This document shows positions 12,661-24,330 of a DNA stretch of 64,000 bases, in pieces (within the stretch, counting starts at the first letter, position 1; the number at the start of each line of letters is the position of its first letter). The position numbers and the translations under genes are program-made. The stretch comes from Microglena sp. YARC. Its lineage: Eukaryota > Chlorophyta > Chlorophyceae > Chlamydomonadales > Chlamydomonadaceae. The stretch lies in assembly GCA_022414725.1 (NCBI GenBank), contig CM039464.1, positions 21,531,207 through 21,595,206 of the forward strand, given 5' to 3'. The notes below the pieces were generated by a model. That model did not search any database. It had not been told where the DNA came from and worked only from the letters and a program-made list of their open reading frames with translations.

Positions 12661-13165
12661 GAATGAAAATGTTTATATTATCATGAATTTAATTACAATT
12701 TTAATTGTATAATTTTATTAATATATAATTGTCTAATTAATTAAATAAATATATATTAATTAATGAATAACATGATTAAAATGAATTAATTGAATTCTTT
12801 TAATCGATTGATTAATTAAACAGCAGTTATTAATTAATTAATTAATAACATAATTGATTTTATTATATTTAATTAATTATTTATTTAATTGTATTTAATT
12901 AATGCATTTGATACACTCAAAATTGAATTGTATTGACTTGACTTGAATGCATTAAATTGATTTTAATTGTATTCATTTTGATTTAATTTAATTGAATCGA
13001 TTGATGAAGCTTTGTTTACTACTACCGTAAGTAAGGACAATTTACATTTTTACGCGTTGTTAAATTCGAAGCAATATTAAACGTGCCAGGACTGTCATGT
13101 ATATTGCCTTTATTGGCAAGCATTTGATGCACACGAAAGTAACCAATCAGAGGTATGGTTGTTTT
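12641..13165 (+). repeat. Composite repeat copy 1: GGCGCC head, AT-rich body, conserved tail
   Basis: The head (GGCGCCTGGAGGCGC then CCCGAATGAAAA) runs into ~350 bases of AATTAATT-type sequence and then a tail containing GGACAATTTACA, ATTAAACGTGCC, TTTGATGCAC and CCAATCAGAGG. The same order is seen at 26055-26690, 29780-30345 and 33597-34080. Confidence 0.65.
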
Positions 13166-13619
13166 GGGGGATTTGTTTGGTCAGCCGCATTACCGCGTAC
13201 AAGCTTGATGTGGCTTCATTCCCCACATTTCTGGCAATTAATTCGAAAACCCTAGGACACGAGCCGCTTGTGCCTCGTACAATATCGTATACGAGATCGC
13301 AGCGTAATATGCGGTCTGGCACGTGTTTTGCCAATGAGGTTGTAGAGTCGGCTGGGCGTGTCCCTGGCGTACGTAGGATTGAACACAAAGTCTTGACAGC
13401 CTAGACAAGTGGCATCTGAATTATGTTCAACCGCTGGCATTCAAACCACTAAGCAACTTAACCCTGAACACATTAGAAGTCATGGGCAGGACATGGGGCA
13501 AATAGTCGAGAAAAAGTTGATATGCAGAATGCAAGAAAGTGAGAGGAGGGAGGCTGGGAGTTTCAAAAGTAGTGGAGTTAGTAGATACTCATAGCGGAAT
13601 AAGGTACACTACATTTGAC

Positions 13620-13932
13620 AACTTGTGTGCACGCAGATACACACACATCTGGCTATCCATGCACTGCCACACAGCACGGTGCATGCAGATACACACACAT
13701 ATGGCTTTCCATGCACTTCCATCCACACAGCACTGTGCACGCACATACACACACACAGCTGGCTATCCATGAACTACCTCACAGCAATGAGCATGCACAT
13801 ACACACACATATGGCTATCAAAGCATTGCCACAAAGCACTGTGCACGCTCATTGACAGGCTAATCCCTCAATCAAAACAATTGTAATTTTTTTCATTCGG
13901 GTAAAATCTGGAGATTTTTTTCATTCGGGTAC
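13620..13932. repeat. CA-rich minisatellite plus satellite end
   Basis: About four units of ~60 bases carrying ATACACACACAT and TGGCTATCCATGCACT, the core seen at 9824-10460. From 13855 the sequence changes to the end of the ~185-bp satellite (GACAGGCTAATCCCTCAATC, then TTTTTCATTCGGGTA twice). Confidence 0.75.
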
Positions 13933-13964
13933 CCTCCCACAGACGCCAGAATCCCGAGCAGGGT

Positions 13965-14285
13965 ATGTGGCCGCCAAGTTCTTCCCAATGCACCATATGC
14001 ACAGGGTTTGGACACACTGCTTTCTACTGTCCGAATCTATCGCCATATGCATCAAGGATCCACAACTGCGCAAACTGTGGTGGATCCGAGCACCATGAAG
14101 GTCAGTGTACTAGCTGTCAGAGACCGAGCAGCCCGTCACTTGAGCCCCACGACAACAAGCTGACAGAGGTCTGCGCCAACTGCAATGGCAGAGGACACTA
14201 TGGGAAGCAATGCTTCTCATCCACTCCAGTGGACCCTACAGACACAACCTGTACACTCTGTGGATGGGAGGATATGGGCATCTAG
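13965..14285 (+). pseudogene. Retroelement Gag-like fragment with tandem CCHC zinc knuckles
   Basis: The ATG at 13965 opens a 106-codon frame with three zinc knuckles of the retroviral CX2CX4HX4C type: CTICTGFGHTAFYC, CANCGGSEHHEGQC and CANCNGRGHYGKQC. Such knuckles bind nucleic acid, usually in Gag. A fourth begins with CTLC but its His and last Cys are in another frame (GYGHLDSTC from ~14270), so a small insertion near 14262-14272 has broken the reading. No N-terminal capsid part is visible: upstream is satellite sequence, so the element is probably 5' truncated. A cellular multi-knuckle protein is less likely given the protease-like region and LTR signals downstream. Confidence 0.6.
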
Positions 14286-15904
14286 ATTCAACCTGCCCAA
14301 ACCCCTGCCAGAAGACTCCCACACTGGAATCTCCACCGTACAACTCTGGAGACAACTCTGGAGATGAAGATACCACCGGTGAGAAATCTGATACCACTGA
14401 CTCTGAGCTAGGAAAGTGCCCCTCCACTCATGAGACCTCCTCCAGTGACCTATCTTCTTGTTTCCACGGCCACTGGTGTTTAACTACAGACACCATCTAC
14501 CACATGACCTCAAATGCTGATTGCCTCATTAGGGTAACACCCCTCAACCCCCCCGTATCAGTCATCCCACCAGGCTCCACAGCACCAGTTATCTGCTTAT
14601 ATTCTGGCACGGCTGTACTCCAGGGTATAGGACTTGTGGTGACACTCTTAGATGTCCTCCTTGTGCCCGTGTCTAACTCCTTCAACCTCATCAGTGCCCC
14701 TGCCATCATGACCTATGATGATGATGACATACAAATCTACACTGATTGTTGTACTGCACAGATTGAACTGCCCTACCAGCATGGAGACGGCATGGTCTGC
14801 TACACCATTGGTCTGAAGTGCTCCGTATCATCAGCCAGTGGCCTCTACACCACAAGCCTGTACCAGCCATCACCGTCTGACCACCCAGACAATGACCTCC
14901 CTGATGACCCATGGTACCTTGAGCCCTACACCATGGTCCATCATTTGGCCCCAGCAGGAAAGTCAAAGTGGAAGCAACGTCTCACATCTTCTCCTCCTCC
15001 TCCTCCTCCTCCCCCTCCTCCTCCTCCCCCTCCCCCCCCTCCCCCTCCTCCTTCCCCTCCACCTCCTTCTCCAACTCCTCCTCCCCCATCTCCACCACCA
15101 CCTCCTCCTCTTCTCCCTCCCCGTCCTCCTCCTTCTGTCTCTGACCCTGAACTCCTACCAACCCTATCCAATGAATCATATCTCCGCCTAACCCAAAAGA
15201 AGAGAAGATCAATAGACAGAACAACCCACAGTCCAGTTACATGCTGGAATTGTGGTGGATATGGCCATACCTCAGTTATCTGTTCTAGCCCTAACACCAA
15301 CCTTGCATTTAGAGCACCCAAAGTACCAATCCCTATTCCCCACCCACAGGCCCCAACTGAGGAAGATCTCAACGGTTTCATTCAGGGTTTTTTGGACCAC
15401 CTCACTACCCCTGCAACACTCACTGACTCTAACAAAATCCTGCAAGCACCCCCAGGATTTCCACCAGAGCCTTTAGACTGGCCAACAGTCCAGGACCTGC
15501 CAAAAACATGGGTAGAATGCTGCAAAGCAGCTGGCTTCACTATACCCCCCATCCTTCCTTCCCGACCTACTGTCCCTACAAAGAAAACCAGGTCAGCAAC
15601 TAAAAAGCAAAATGCAGATGCAACCAAAATTCTTGGCCACCTGACTAAGATGCATGTCACCTTGACCCACATGTACCACAGTGTCATCATTGCCCTCCAA
15701 ACCAACAATGCATCCTTTCCCCAAACCCAGCAGCCAGTAAAATCTGACCAACCACTCCCACCCAACAACAGTGCACAAACCATCTACACGCCAGTTGGCA
15801 TCACAGACTTCCACCCTCCCCCCCCCCCTCCTCACCAGATGACTTTGAACCTGATGACATCCCTAACAACAGTAATGCATGTAGGCTCAGCTTCCAGTCC
15901 CTAG
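14270..15904 (+). pseudogene. Retroelement protein: protease-like region, polyproline tract, zinc knuckle
   Basis: Continues the previous fragment in another frame. The part encoded about 14460-14850 resembles the Copia protease region: an LTTDTIYHMTSN stretch where Copia has D-S/T-G-A-x-H-x-M-T, then VLLVPVSNSFNLIS, like the usual vLyVPxxxxNLlS. The catalytic D-S/T-G is changed to D-T-I, so activity is doubtful. A ~40-residue proline tract follows (encoded ~14992-15135), then a CX2CX4HX4C knuckle (CWNCGGYGHTSVIC, ~15243). This order is not the ordinary Copia order, and no integrase or reverse transcriptase follows. The frame ends just after a C-run (~15818-15830), where reading shifts again. 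Confidence 0.5.
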
Positions 15905-16539
15905 TAGGAACTCACCCAGAACACTACCCACTAGGTGAACTTATCACCATCCTGGAAAAGATATGTCAACAATCAACCGTCCCACCTCAACTCCTGGTCA
16001 ACATGTTCAGAGCCCCCATGTACCAACTCATCACAGCATTTTTTACACTCTACCCATCCATCAGATCCCTACCCAATGCCATCTGGTCAACATCAGACAT
16101 GCCCAAACACCCATCCTCCATCATTGCCCCCCTTCATCTGCACACAAAAAGCTTGGCCACTCTGGTCCACCAGTATGACACCTGCTCCCCACACATCAAG
16201 GACCAACTCAAATGGACCATCTGTCTCCAGGCTGCCCTTGTTAATGCATACTCAATTGCAACTCACAGACAGCCAGGCATACTACTGCAATCCCACCAGA
16301 TCAGAGTTGATAATGAACCAAGTCCCTTTCTCATCTATATTGATGAGATCATCCTCCCCTGGAACCACCAAGACTACTTCATCCTCAACATGTTCCCACC
16401 TGAGTTCCACCCACTTCCAACTCCTGACCTGTGGGATGACTTCCACCAGTGCATCACCAAGAGGCTAAAGCAAGATGGCTTCTACCAAGTGCCATACTTC
16501 CCAGGCACCCAAGCACAGGACCCAGCAGGCCCAGCATAA
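15832..16539 (+). pseudogene. C-terminal part of the same retroelement, unknown domain
   Basis: An open frame in the third phase, reaching a TAA at 16537-16539, follows the C-run at ~15818-15830. It encodes roughly 235 residues with a mixed hydrophobic/charged composition and a stretch reading FLIYIDEIILPW. I do not recognise a domain: the reverse transcriptase YxDD, the integrase D-D-E and the RNase H motifs are all absent. It may be a capsid-like part placed after the knuckles, or sequence picked up by a non-autonomous element. Two single-frame breaks in ~2.6 kb suggest a dead copy or errors in homopolymers. Confidence 0.4.
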
Positions 16540-17083
16540 TGTGGCACTGGCACAAGATCTATTGCATGATAAATACCTTATCATAGGGGGGAATATCCAG
16601 ACTTGTGCTCCTAGATTGATACAGACTATACCACATAGGTTTAAATGGTTACTATCTAACCACCAGACCAAGCAACACTTTATAGATGATAATGGAAGTA
16701 CCTCATAATGTCCCTCCTACAGACTGACAGTTATGAACTTGCGGGGGATTTCTACCTTTAAAAGTTGTTTTACCTCATATGGCCAAATGCACAGATTGCC
16801 ATCTAGCTCCCCCTTTACCTGAACATTGGCTGCACCTTCCTGGCAGCTCCACAGCTGGAATCCAGTCCTATTTGATAATAGATGACCTGTACTACCACTG
16901 GCCCCTGTTCTCCTCTGAGTGTACTTGCACATGCCTTACAAGCCAAGCACCACTCAATGATTAAGATTGGCCAGTCAGAAGCCTTTGCCCATGTGCTTCC
17001 TTATGCATCAGATATTTATTTTCACTCTAGCCTCCCTTCCCTTGAACCTCCTAATTCCAGGGATTCTTGAATATCAAGAATAC

Positions 17084-17099
17084 AAGGAATTGGGGGGAA
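17084..17099 (+). promoter_or_regulatory. Polypurine tract of the 13965-17100 element
   Basis: AAGGAATTGGGGGGAA lies directly before a TGTTATAGACC LTR-like start. This is where plus-strand DNA synthesis would begin in an LTR retrotransposon. Confidence 0.6.
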
Positions 17100-17350
17100 T
17101 GTTATAGACCGGTTCTCCCGGCTCAGCTAGAGTGTCTTGGGGCGCCAGGCCTTCCGCCTGGAAGCTTCCATAGTAGTGCCTCCACCCGTTAGGGCCGGCA
17201 CCTACCGGCGGCAGTACCCTGAGGTACTGTCGCCTTTTCCCTTCTTTTACCTAGCTTGCCGCCTGGCATGCTATCACGTTTGTAAGCTTAGCGCCTTCGC
17301 CATTTCCCTGTGTCAGTCGTCGCGAGATAATACTCCGGAAAGCTAAAGAA
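17100..17350 (+). mobile_element. Probable 3' LTR (start only)
   Basis: Begins with TG right after the polypurine tract. It is rich in short hairpins: CCAGGC/GCCTGG, GCCGG/CCGGC, and a perfect 7-bp stem CAGTACC/GGTACTG with a 4-base loop at 17212-17229. I could not find the LTR's 3' end or a matching 5' LTR in the window, so the right boundary is nominal. Confidence 0.5.
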
Positions 17351-18435
17351 ATGGGAAGACGGTGATCAGCTCAGAGTAAGCTGGAAATAGTAGGGGGCCC
17401 TGGCGGGTCCCCTGGAGGTCGCCCCGGGGTGGTGTACGGAAAACGATGGCTTCTTCGAACGTAGTTCAGTTGTCTAAAATTGTTACATTTGTTTTGAACG
17501 TTGAAATATATGTAAAAGTTATCCATGCCAAGGGAGTTCCAACGTGAACAAAGTGCAGTGAAATGCTTTTTCAAATTGCAATTGCCAAGAACTGTGTACA
17601 GTTGTCTATTTACACGTGTAGTTTTCTGAAAATAAGTATTAATTAGAAAAGCAAGAAAAAATGAGATGACATCCTCAAGGGCCACACTGATACTTCCAAG
17701 ATCAATGTTTGATTTATCCTATGTACATGTTCATGAATGGAGGGGGAAAAGGCAGTTCAGTGCAGCACAGCCCAGTTCGGTAAAGTTCAAAATGGCACCT
17801 CACTTCACATCTGCCTCCACATCTACCTACTCCACACCTACACGTAGTCCAAATCTATTCAACTCCAGTAACCTCAACAAATGACAATCAGGACAATGAT
17901 AGGGTAAATTATTATTCAGACCTTGTAGGCACCACTCTTGGACCGTCTTACCAAAATGTGGTGTTCAATCTTGCCATAATTCGGTGAATCCAAAACACTC
18001 AATATTCCTATTTGAACTACCTGAGAGGTAGTTATCACTAAAGATGAAGGCAAAATCAACCAAAAGTATCCCGCGCAACAGTCTAATATGAGTATATGAC
18101 TGCACACCCATTCACCATCTTCACACGATTGGAGTTGTACGTCACTGATGGTCATGCAAGGGGCAGTAGACCCAAAGACTGCACATCATGTACTTCAGGG
18201 GAAAGGTCGGAAAAGCGAAGCTTGCATGGGAATCATTTGTGTACATGAAATGAATGCGGGTCAACAAGGTGAAGCTTGCATGGGAATCATGTGTGTATGT
18301 GAAATGAATGCATAATGTAGCGTGAGCTGCAAACAAAACCCACCAACCGACATGTAATATCTTAGCACTCACGCACACAACACGTGGGTGTTTCATTTGT
18401 TATTAAAATACATGTGGTACATAAACTCTTACGTA
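17351..18435. other. No gene recognised
   Basis: Unique-looking sequence. Two similar ~50-base segments occur at 18195-18305 (GCTTGCATGGGAATCAT plus TGAAATGAATG). Short open frames lack domain support. Confidence 0.4.
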
Positions 18436-18480
18436 CTATCAAGTTTCCCGGACGAAACTTTGCCGGACGAATAGAGTGTA
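18436..18480 (+). repeat. Left terminal inverted repeat, 45 bp
   Basis: Perfect inverted match to 23152-23196. Contains CCGGACGAA twice in direct orientation. Confidence 0.9.
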
Positions 18481-19019
18481 CCAATATCTTATTAAGTGTA
18501 CGTGACATGGCATAATAAGATTGCAGTGTGCTGCCAGCACACCGCAATGTTGATGAAGCTGAGGAAGCTGGTTGTATGTAGCGGGATTCCTCTCACGCTC
18601 TCGACCGGTCTGTACCTCGGATTCCTTCCTCCTGACAATTTTTTTCTATCTTTCCCTCCTCCTCCTTCTCCAAGTTAATGCCGTATGCTTGGTATGAGAT
18701 GAACCAGTAGTCGACTTGGCGTTCTTTCCTTTTTGTTTCTTTTATCCGCTCCACTCGCAGCACTGTCGGTTTCTTTTCGAGACTGTCCGATTGGTTACTT
18801 TCTCTGCTGTGAAGACGCCGCTGCTCCAGGCGCCGCTCATGCTGACAATGCAGAACCGACAGGCCAGGAAAGCTAGTTCCTCCCGTAAACGTGATGATGA
18901 AGGATCTGGTGTAGGATCTGATGGGGGACCTGCTCGAGCAGCAGAAACCCTAGTAGGAGCTGATCTCCCAACTCCCTCGTCGGATGCCGACCTATCTGGA
19001 GACACGCCAGTTGGTGTGG

Positions 19020-19310
19020 GCATGCACTAGTTGATGCATGCGTGTGGGCATGTATGGAGCATGAGTGTGGGCATGCAAGGAGCATGCAGGGGGCACGCGT
19101 GAGGGCATGCATGGGAGCATGCGTATGCGCATGCAGGGGGCATGCCTAACTATCGGGCATATGTTTGCGCATGCTGGGGCATGTAGAGGGCATGCGTGTA
19201 TTTGTCAGGTGTGTGTGGGCATGCATGCTAGTTGCGTTTGGGCATGCATAGCATTTGGGATGGTCATGCATGAGTTGGGGCATGAGTTTCATGGCATGCA
19301 TGGAAATATT
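19020..19310. repeat. GCATGC-rich minisatellite
   Basis: Short degenerate units such as GGGCATGCATGGGAGCATGC, with GCATGC or a close variant about every 10-25 bases. Similar words recur at 19440-19620. Confidence 0.75.
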
Positions 19311-19628
19311 AATGATAACGCCTGGTGGGGCGTGGTATTAAGGGAGCCCTGTCTTACATCGGTTTGGAACAGGCTGCTACTGTACCTAGAAAAAGTTACC
19401 ATAGCAGTTGAAAGCGACCGCTACTGCTTTAGTGTTAGCATGCATGACAGATGCAGAATGCATGTTGGCATGCCAGGGCACTTGCAAGTGGGCAGTTTCA
19501 ATGTGAGAATCAGTTTGAGTATTGGTATGGCAGTTGTGTGTGCATGCATGCCCCATCGCATGTATGTTGTTTGTATGCAAGCATGACAGATGGGGCATAC
19601 GTTTGGCCATGCAAGGGACATGCATTTA

Positions 19629-22479
19629 TGTACACATTCAGAATCACAGTACAGCTTCTCTCATCCGATTCAGGCAATTTTCATTTTGGGGAAAGGCTAG
19701 GCTATATGCCATGAAGGGAGCGGCGGAAGCCCGAGCAGTCCTACATGCAACAAAATTGATAAAGTCAGAAGTGGATGGGAGTGGGTGGTATGGATTCCCT
19801 ACACATTCAGAATCACAGTGCAGCTACTCTCATCCGATTCAGGCAATTTTCATTTTGGGGAAAAGCTAGGCTATATGCCATGAAGGGAGCGGCGGAAGCC
19901 CGAGCAGTCCTACATGCAACAAAATTGATAAAGTCAGAAGTGGATGGGAGTGGGTGGTATGGATTCCCTACACATTCAGAATCACAGTGCAGCTACTCTC
20001 ATCCAAGTCTGGCAATTTGTATTTTGGGGAAAGGCTAGGCTATATGCCATGAAGGGAGCGGCAGAAGCCCGAGCAGTCCTACATGCAACAAAATTGATGA
20101 AGCCAGAAGAGGTTGTGGGTGGGTGGTATGGATTCCCTACACATTCAGAATCACAGTGCAGCTTCTCTCATCCAATTAAGGCAATTTATATTTTGGGGAA
20201 AGGCTAGGCTCTATGCCATGAAGGGAGCGGCGGAAGCCCGAGCAGTCCTACGTGCATCAAAATTGATGAAGTCAGAAGTGGATGTGGGTGGGTGGTATGG
20301 ATTCCCTACACATTCAGAATCACAGTGCAGCTTCTCTCATCCAATTCTGGCAATTTGTATTTTGGGGAAAGGCTAGGCTCTATGCCATGAAGGGAGCGGC
20401 GGGAGCCTGATCAGTCCTACATGCATCCAAATTGATGAAGTCAGAAGTGGATGTGGGTGGGTGGTATGGATTTCCTACACATTCAGAGTCACAGAGCAGC
20501 TTTTCTCATCCAATTCAGGCGATTTTCATTTTGGGGAAAGGCTAGGCTCTATGCCATGAAGGTAGGGCAGAGGCCCGAGCAGTCCTACGTGCAACAAAAT
20601 TGATGAAGTCAGAAGTGGATGGGGGTGGGTGGTATGGATTCCCTACACATTCAGAATCACAGTGCAGCTTTTCTCATCCAATTCTGGCAATTTGTATTTT
20701 GGTGAAAGGCTAGGCTCTATGCCATGAAGGTAGGGGCGGAAATCCGACTAGTCCCACATGCAACAAAATTGATGAAGTCAGAAGTGGATGGGAGTGGATG
20801 GTATGGATTCCCTACACATTCAGAATCACAGTGCAGCTTCTCTCATCCAAGTCTGGCAATTTGTATTTTGGGGAAAGGCTAGGCTCTATGCCATGAAGGG
20901 AGCGGCGGAAGCCCGAGCAGTCCTACATGCAACAAAATTGATGAAGTCAGAAGTGGATGTGGGTGGGTGGTATGGATTCCCTACACATTCAGAATCACAG
21001 TGCAGCTTCTCTCATCCAATTCTGGCAATTTCTATTTTCGGGAAAGGCTAGGCTCTATGCCATGAAGGCAGGGGCGGAAGCCAGAGCAGTCCTCCGTGCA
21101 TCACAAGTGATGAAGTCAGAAGTGGATGTGGGTGGGTGGTATGGATTCCCTACACATTCAGAATCACAGTGCAGCTTTTCTCATCCAATTCTGGCAATTT
21201 GTATTTTGGGGAAAGGCTAGGCTCTATGCCATGAAGGCAGGGGCGGAAGCCCGACCAGTCCTACATGCGACAAAATTGATGAAGTCAGTAGTGGATGTTG
21301 TTGGGTGGTATGGATTCCCTACACATTCAGAATCACAGTGCAGCTTCTCTCATCCAATTCAAGAAATTTGTATTTTGGGGAAAGGCTAGGCTCTATGCCA
21401 TGAAGGGAGCAGCGGAAGCCCAAGCAGTCCTACATGCATCAAAATTGATGAAGTCGGAAGTGGATGTGGGTGGGTGGTATGGATTCCCTACACATTCAGA
21501 CTCACAGTGCAGCTTCTCTCATCCAATTCTGGCAATTTGTATTTTGGGGAAAGGCTAGGCTCTATGCCATGAAGGTAGGGGCTGAAGCCCGAGCTGTCCT
21601 ACATGCAACAAAATTGATGAAGTCAGAAGTGGATTGGAGTGGGTGGTATGGATTCCCTACACATTCAGAATCGCAGTGCAGCTTCTATCATCCAATTCAA
21701 GAAATTTGTATTTTGGGGAAAGGCTAGGCTCTATGCCATGAAGGGAGCAGCAGAAGCCCAAGCAGTCCTACATGCATCAAAATTGATGAAGTCGGAAGTG
21801 GATGTGGGTGGGTGGTATGGATTCCCTACACATTCAGAATCACAGTGCAGCTTCTCTCATCCAATTCTGGCAATTTGTATTTTGGGGAAAGGCTAGGCTG
21901 TATGCCATGAAGGTAGGGGCTGAAGCCCGAGCTGTCCTACATGCAACAAAATTGATGAAGTCAGAAGTGGATTGGAGTGGGTGGTATGGATTCCCTACAC
22001 ATTCAGAATCGCAGTGCAGCTTCTATCATCCAATTCTGGAAATTTATATTTTGGGGAAAGGCTAGGCTCTATGCCATGAAGGTGGGGGCGGAAGCCCGAC
22101 CAGTCCTACATGCAATAATTGATGAAGTCAGAAGTGGATTGGAGTGGGTGGTATGGATTCCCTACACATTCAGAATCACAGTGCAGCTTCTCTCATCCAA
22201 TTCTGGCAATTTTCACTTTGGGCAAAGGCTAGGCTCTATGCCATGAAGGTAGGGGCGGAAATCCGACTAGTCCCACATGCAACAAAATTGATGAAGTCAG
22301 AAGTGGATGGGAGTGGGTGGTATGGATTCCCTACACATTCAGAATCACAGTGCAGCTTCTCTCATCCAATTCTGGAAATTTTCATTTTGGGGAAAGGCTA
22401 GGCTCTATGCCATGAAGGTAAGGGCGGAAGCCCGAATAGTTCCACATGCAACCAAATTGAAGTCAGAAGTGGATGGGAG
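19629..22479 (+). repeat. 169-bp tandem repeat, about 17 units
   Basis: Units repeat every 169 bases; the word GGTATGGATTCCCTACACATT marks each (for example near 19787, 19956, 20125). Because 169 = 3x56+1, the frame rotates by one base per unit, giving a staggered series of ~87-codon open frames each spanning about one and a half units and ending GKG-stop. Substitutions vary among units (ATGAAGGGAGCGGCGG versus ATGAAGGTAGGGGCGG), and one unit near 22115 has a small deletion. One phase reads WGKARLYAMKGAAEARAVLH, which looks protein-like. Decayed coding origin is possible; pure satellite is equally possible. Confidence 0.9.
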
Positions 22480-22524
22480 TTACCATGATCAGACAAAAAA
22501 ACATCAAACAAAGAAGCCCCGTAC

Positions 22525-22680
22525 GCCATGCATGCTCCATCTGTCATGCATGCCCCATCTACCATGCATGCCCCATATGCCATGCATGTCCCATATGCCA
22601 TGCATGCCCCATCTGCCATGCATGCCCCATCTGCCATGCATGCCCCATCTGTCATGCATGCCCCATCTGTCATGCCATGT
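22525..22680 (+). repeat. 18-bp minisatellite (CATGCATGCCCCATCTGC)n
   Basis: About eight to nine units of 18 bases; 18 is divisible by three, so every frame stays open. The word also occurs singly near 19545, linking it to the GCATGC-rich region. Confidence 0.85.
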
Positions 22681-22684
22681 CATG

Positions 22685-22882
22685 TCATGTGGCACACACA
22701 CATACACACAACACACACACACACACCAAAACAGCACTGTGCATGCCCTCCTCGACCAACATATCCGCCGACCAGAATAGGACAGCCGTACCTTTTAGGC
22801 CAGCTTCCTCCATTATCGCCATTGCTACTCCACTTGTTTTCGCCTTGAAGTGGACCCGACCATTGGTACCCGCGTCCTTCAC
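22685..22882 (-). CDS. Possible coding remnant, unknown
   Basis: Just inside the right inverted-repeat arm the minus strand reads an ATG-initiated frame with a balanced residue mix (MKDAGTNGRVHFKAKTSG, then GVAMAIMEEAGLKG) before it degenerates into the (AC)n tract. Another phase upstream of it can be read as PFIAKYIVDVK. No family is recognised. If the 18436-23196 unit is a transposon, this could be the remains of its gene. Chance is a serious alternative at this length. Confidence 0.2.
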   Translation of the reverse strand: MKDAGTNGRVHFKAKTSGVAMAIMEEAGLKGTAVLFWSADMLVEEGMHSAVLVCVCVLCVCVCAT

Positions 22883-23151
22883 ATCAACAATGTACTTGGC
22901 GATGAATGGGAGGTTTCACTATCATCATCCATTGCGGCGTTATGCAAAGCAGTCGCCGAGTCGGGCGTGACTTCAGGTAGCAGAAAAGATAAAAGCAGGA
23001 AGGAATCTGAGTTGCAGACCGGTCGAGTGTACGCGCGAATCCCGCTACAACCAGCCTCTTCAGCTTCATCAACGTTGCGGTGTGCTCGGGTGTGCTGGCA
23101 GCAGACGCCGCCTGACGTGTTACGATAATAGTAGTAAGTAGAATTAGTAAG

Positions 23152-23196
23152 TACACTCTATTCGTCCGGCAAAGTTTCGTCCGGGAAACTTGATAG
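23152..23196 (-). repeat. Right terminal inverted repeat, 45 bp
   Basis: Exact reverse complement of 18436-18480. It ends only 20 bases before the next inverted-repeat element at 23217. Confidence 0.9.
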
Positions 23197-23457
23197 AACG
23201 AACTCTTAAGTGACTACTAGGGCATTTAGCCCGTCGTACCGACGGCAGCCCCCCTCCCTCCCCCCCCCCCCACCCCCCAATGGAAGGACTTATGGATTGT
23301 CACCCACCCACTCATTTTCCATCCCCATTCCCATTAGGTGGCGTGTCATCGTGCACTGTTGCCATGATCATCCCCATCACACTGACACTTGAGTGGCAGA
23401 TGGCCACAACACAAATGTACATGCAACACCATTACCAACCACCCCCATGCATGTATG

Positions 23458-23483
23458 CCCCCCCCCCCCCCCCCCCCCCCCCC
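23458..23483 (+). repeat. Poly(C), 26 bases
   Basis: Uninterrupted C run; length may be unreliable in the assembly. Confidence 0.9.
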
Positions 23484-24330
23484 AAGAGCAGCTTGAGTCC
23501 TGGAAAAACGGACATAGCGTTGTAGGAATCAAGACGATGCCTTTTAGGTTTGACCGAAGTTAGAGGGCAAGGGGAAATAGCATCCAAGGAGCATGTTGGG
23601 CGCAGCATCTCGCGAGCGGACCCTTCCCACCCCACCCACTCATGTGAACCAAAGAGTCGCTCGTTTCGTACTAAGCAGACACATCGCTGCAGGAATAAAT
23701 GCGATGCCCGTCAGGTATCAGCTAAGCCCGCGCTGGAATTAAAGGCTTGGGGGAAAAAGCAGGGAGCAGCTGTCAGTCTATCACTGACAGCCAGTGACAG
23801 GTCCGGGAACAATATGCACACGAAATTGTTAGGCATTGATGCCGGCAGGGAGTAGAAGGGCACGCATTCCCGCCCAGAGCAAAGCAATGGCTGCCCTAAG
23901 CGCGCCTTGTCAGAGCTTTGTTCCTGTGAGAGTGAAAAAGGGCGTGAAGCATTCAATCCAACGGCAGCAATTGTAATACTTGTGGAGGAGTAGCTTCTGA
24001 GTGAGCGCTCATAAGCGACTGAGGTTTGGCCTATCGCTGATTTGAGGTCCCCAGGGCTGGTCCATGCTTGTGTAGATTGAAAGATTTAGCGAGGAGCTGG
24101 CGATCACGCGATTGAAAAGCAGTCAGCGAGCAAGCAGGAGTGAGAGCAGGAGAAGGAGAAGAGAGTGTTGTGACGGGGAGAGCAGCAAGTAAGGTTAGGT
24201 CAGCAAGAGCTCACATCGAAGTTAGTGGACTGCAGAAGTGCGCGTGTAAATCCGGGAATGGAGAAATAGTTGAAGACAAACATGCTTGGTTGAGGGAGCA
24301 CAGCTCCTATTGCGGTGTGGGCCAAGACAT

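Larger units (their letters stand above)
18436..23196. mobile_element. ~4.76-kb element bounded by long inverted repeats
   Basis: The first 45 bases (18436-18480) and last 45 (23152-23196) are exact reverse complements, starting CTATCAAGTTTCCCGG. After a diverged stretch the arms align again: ~18526-18640 against the reverse complement of ~22975-23105, sharing GCTGCCAGCACAC, TTGATGAAGCTGA and TGTAGCGGGATTC. The interior holds GCATGC-rich sequence and the 169-bp tandem array. No transposase domain is visible. Short frames of coding appearance survive near each arm (+ from 18838; minus 22685-22882). No clear target duplication was seen. Confidence 0.65.

Noticed and set aside
13400..13450. tRNA-like words on the minus strand (TTGCTTAGTGGTTTGAATGCC)
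   Set aside because: No B box at the right distance and no cloverleaf.
14941..15381. Gly/Glu-rich minus frames opposite the polyproline tract
   Set aside because: Shadow of the CCT-repeat coding strand.
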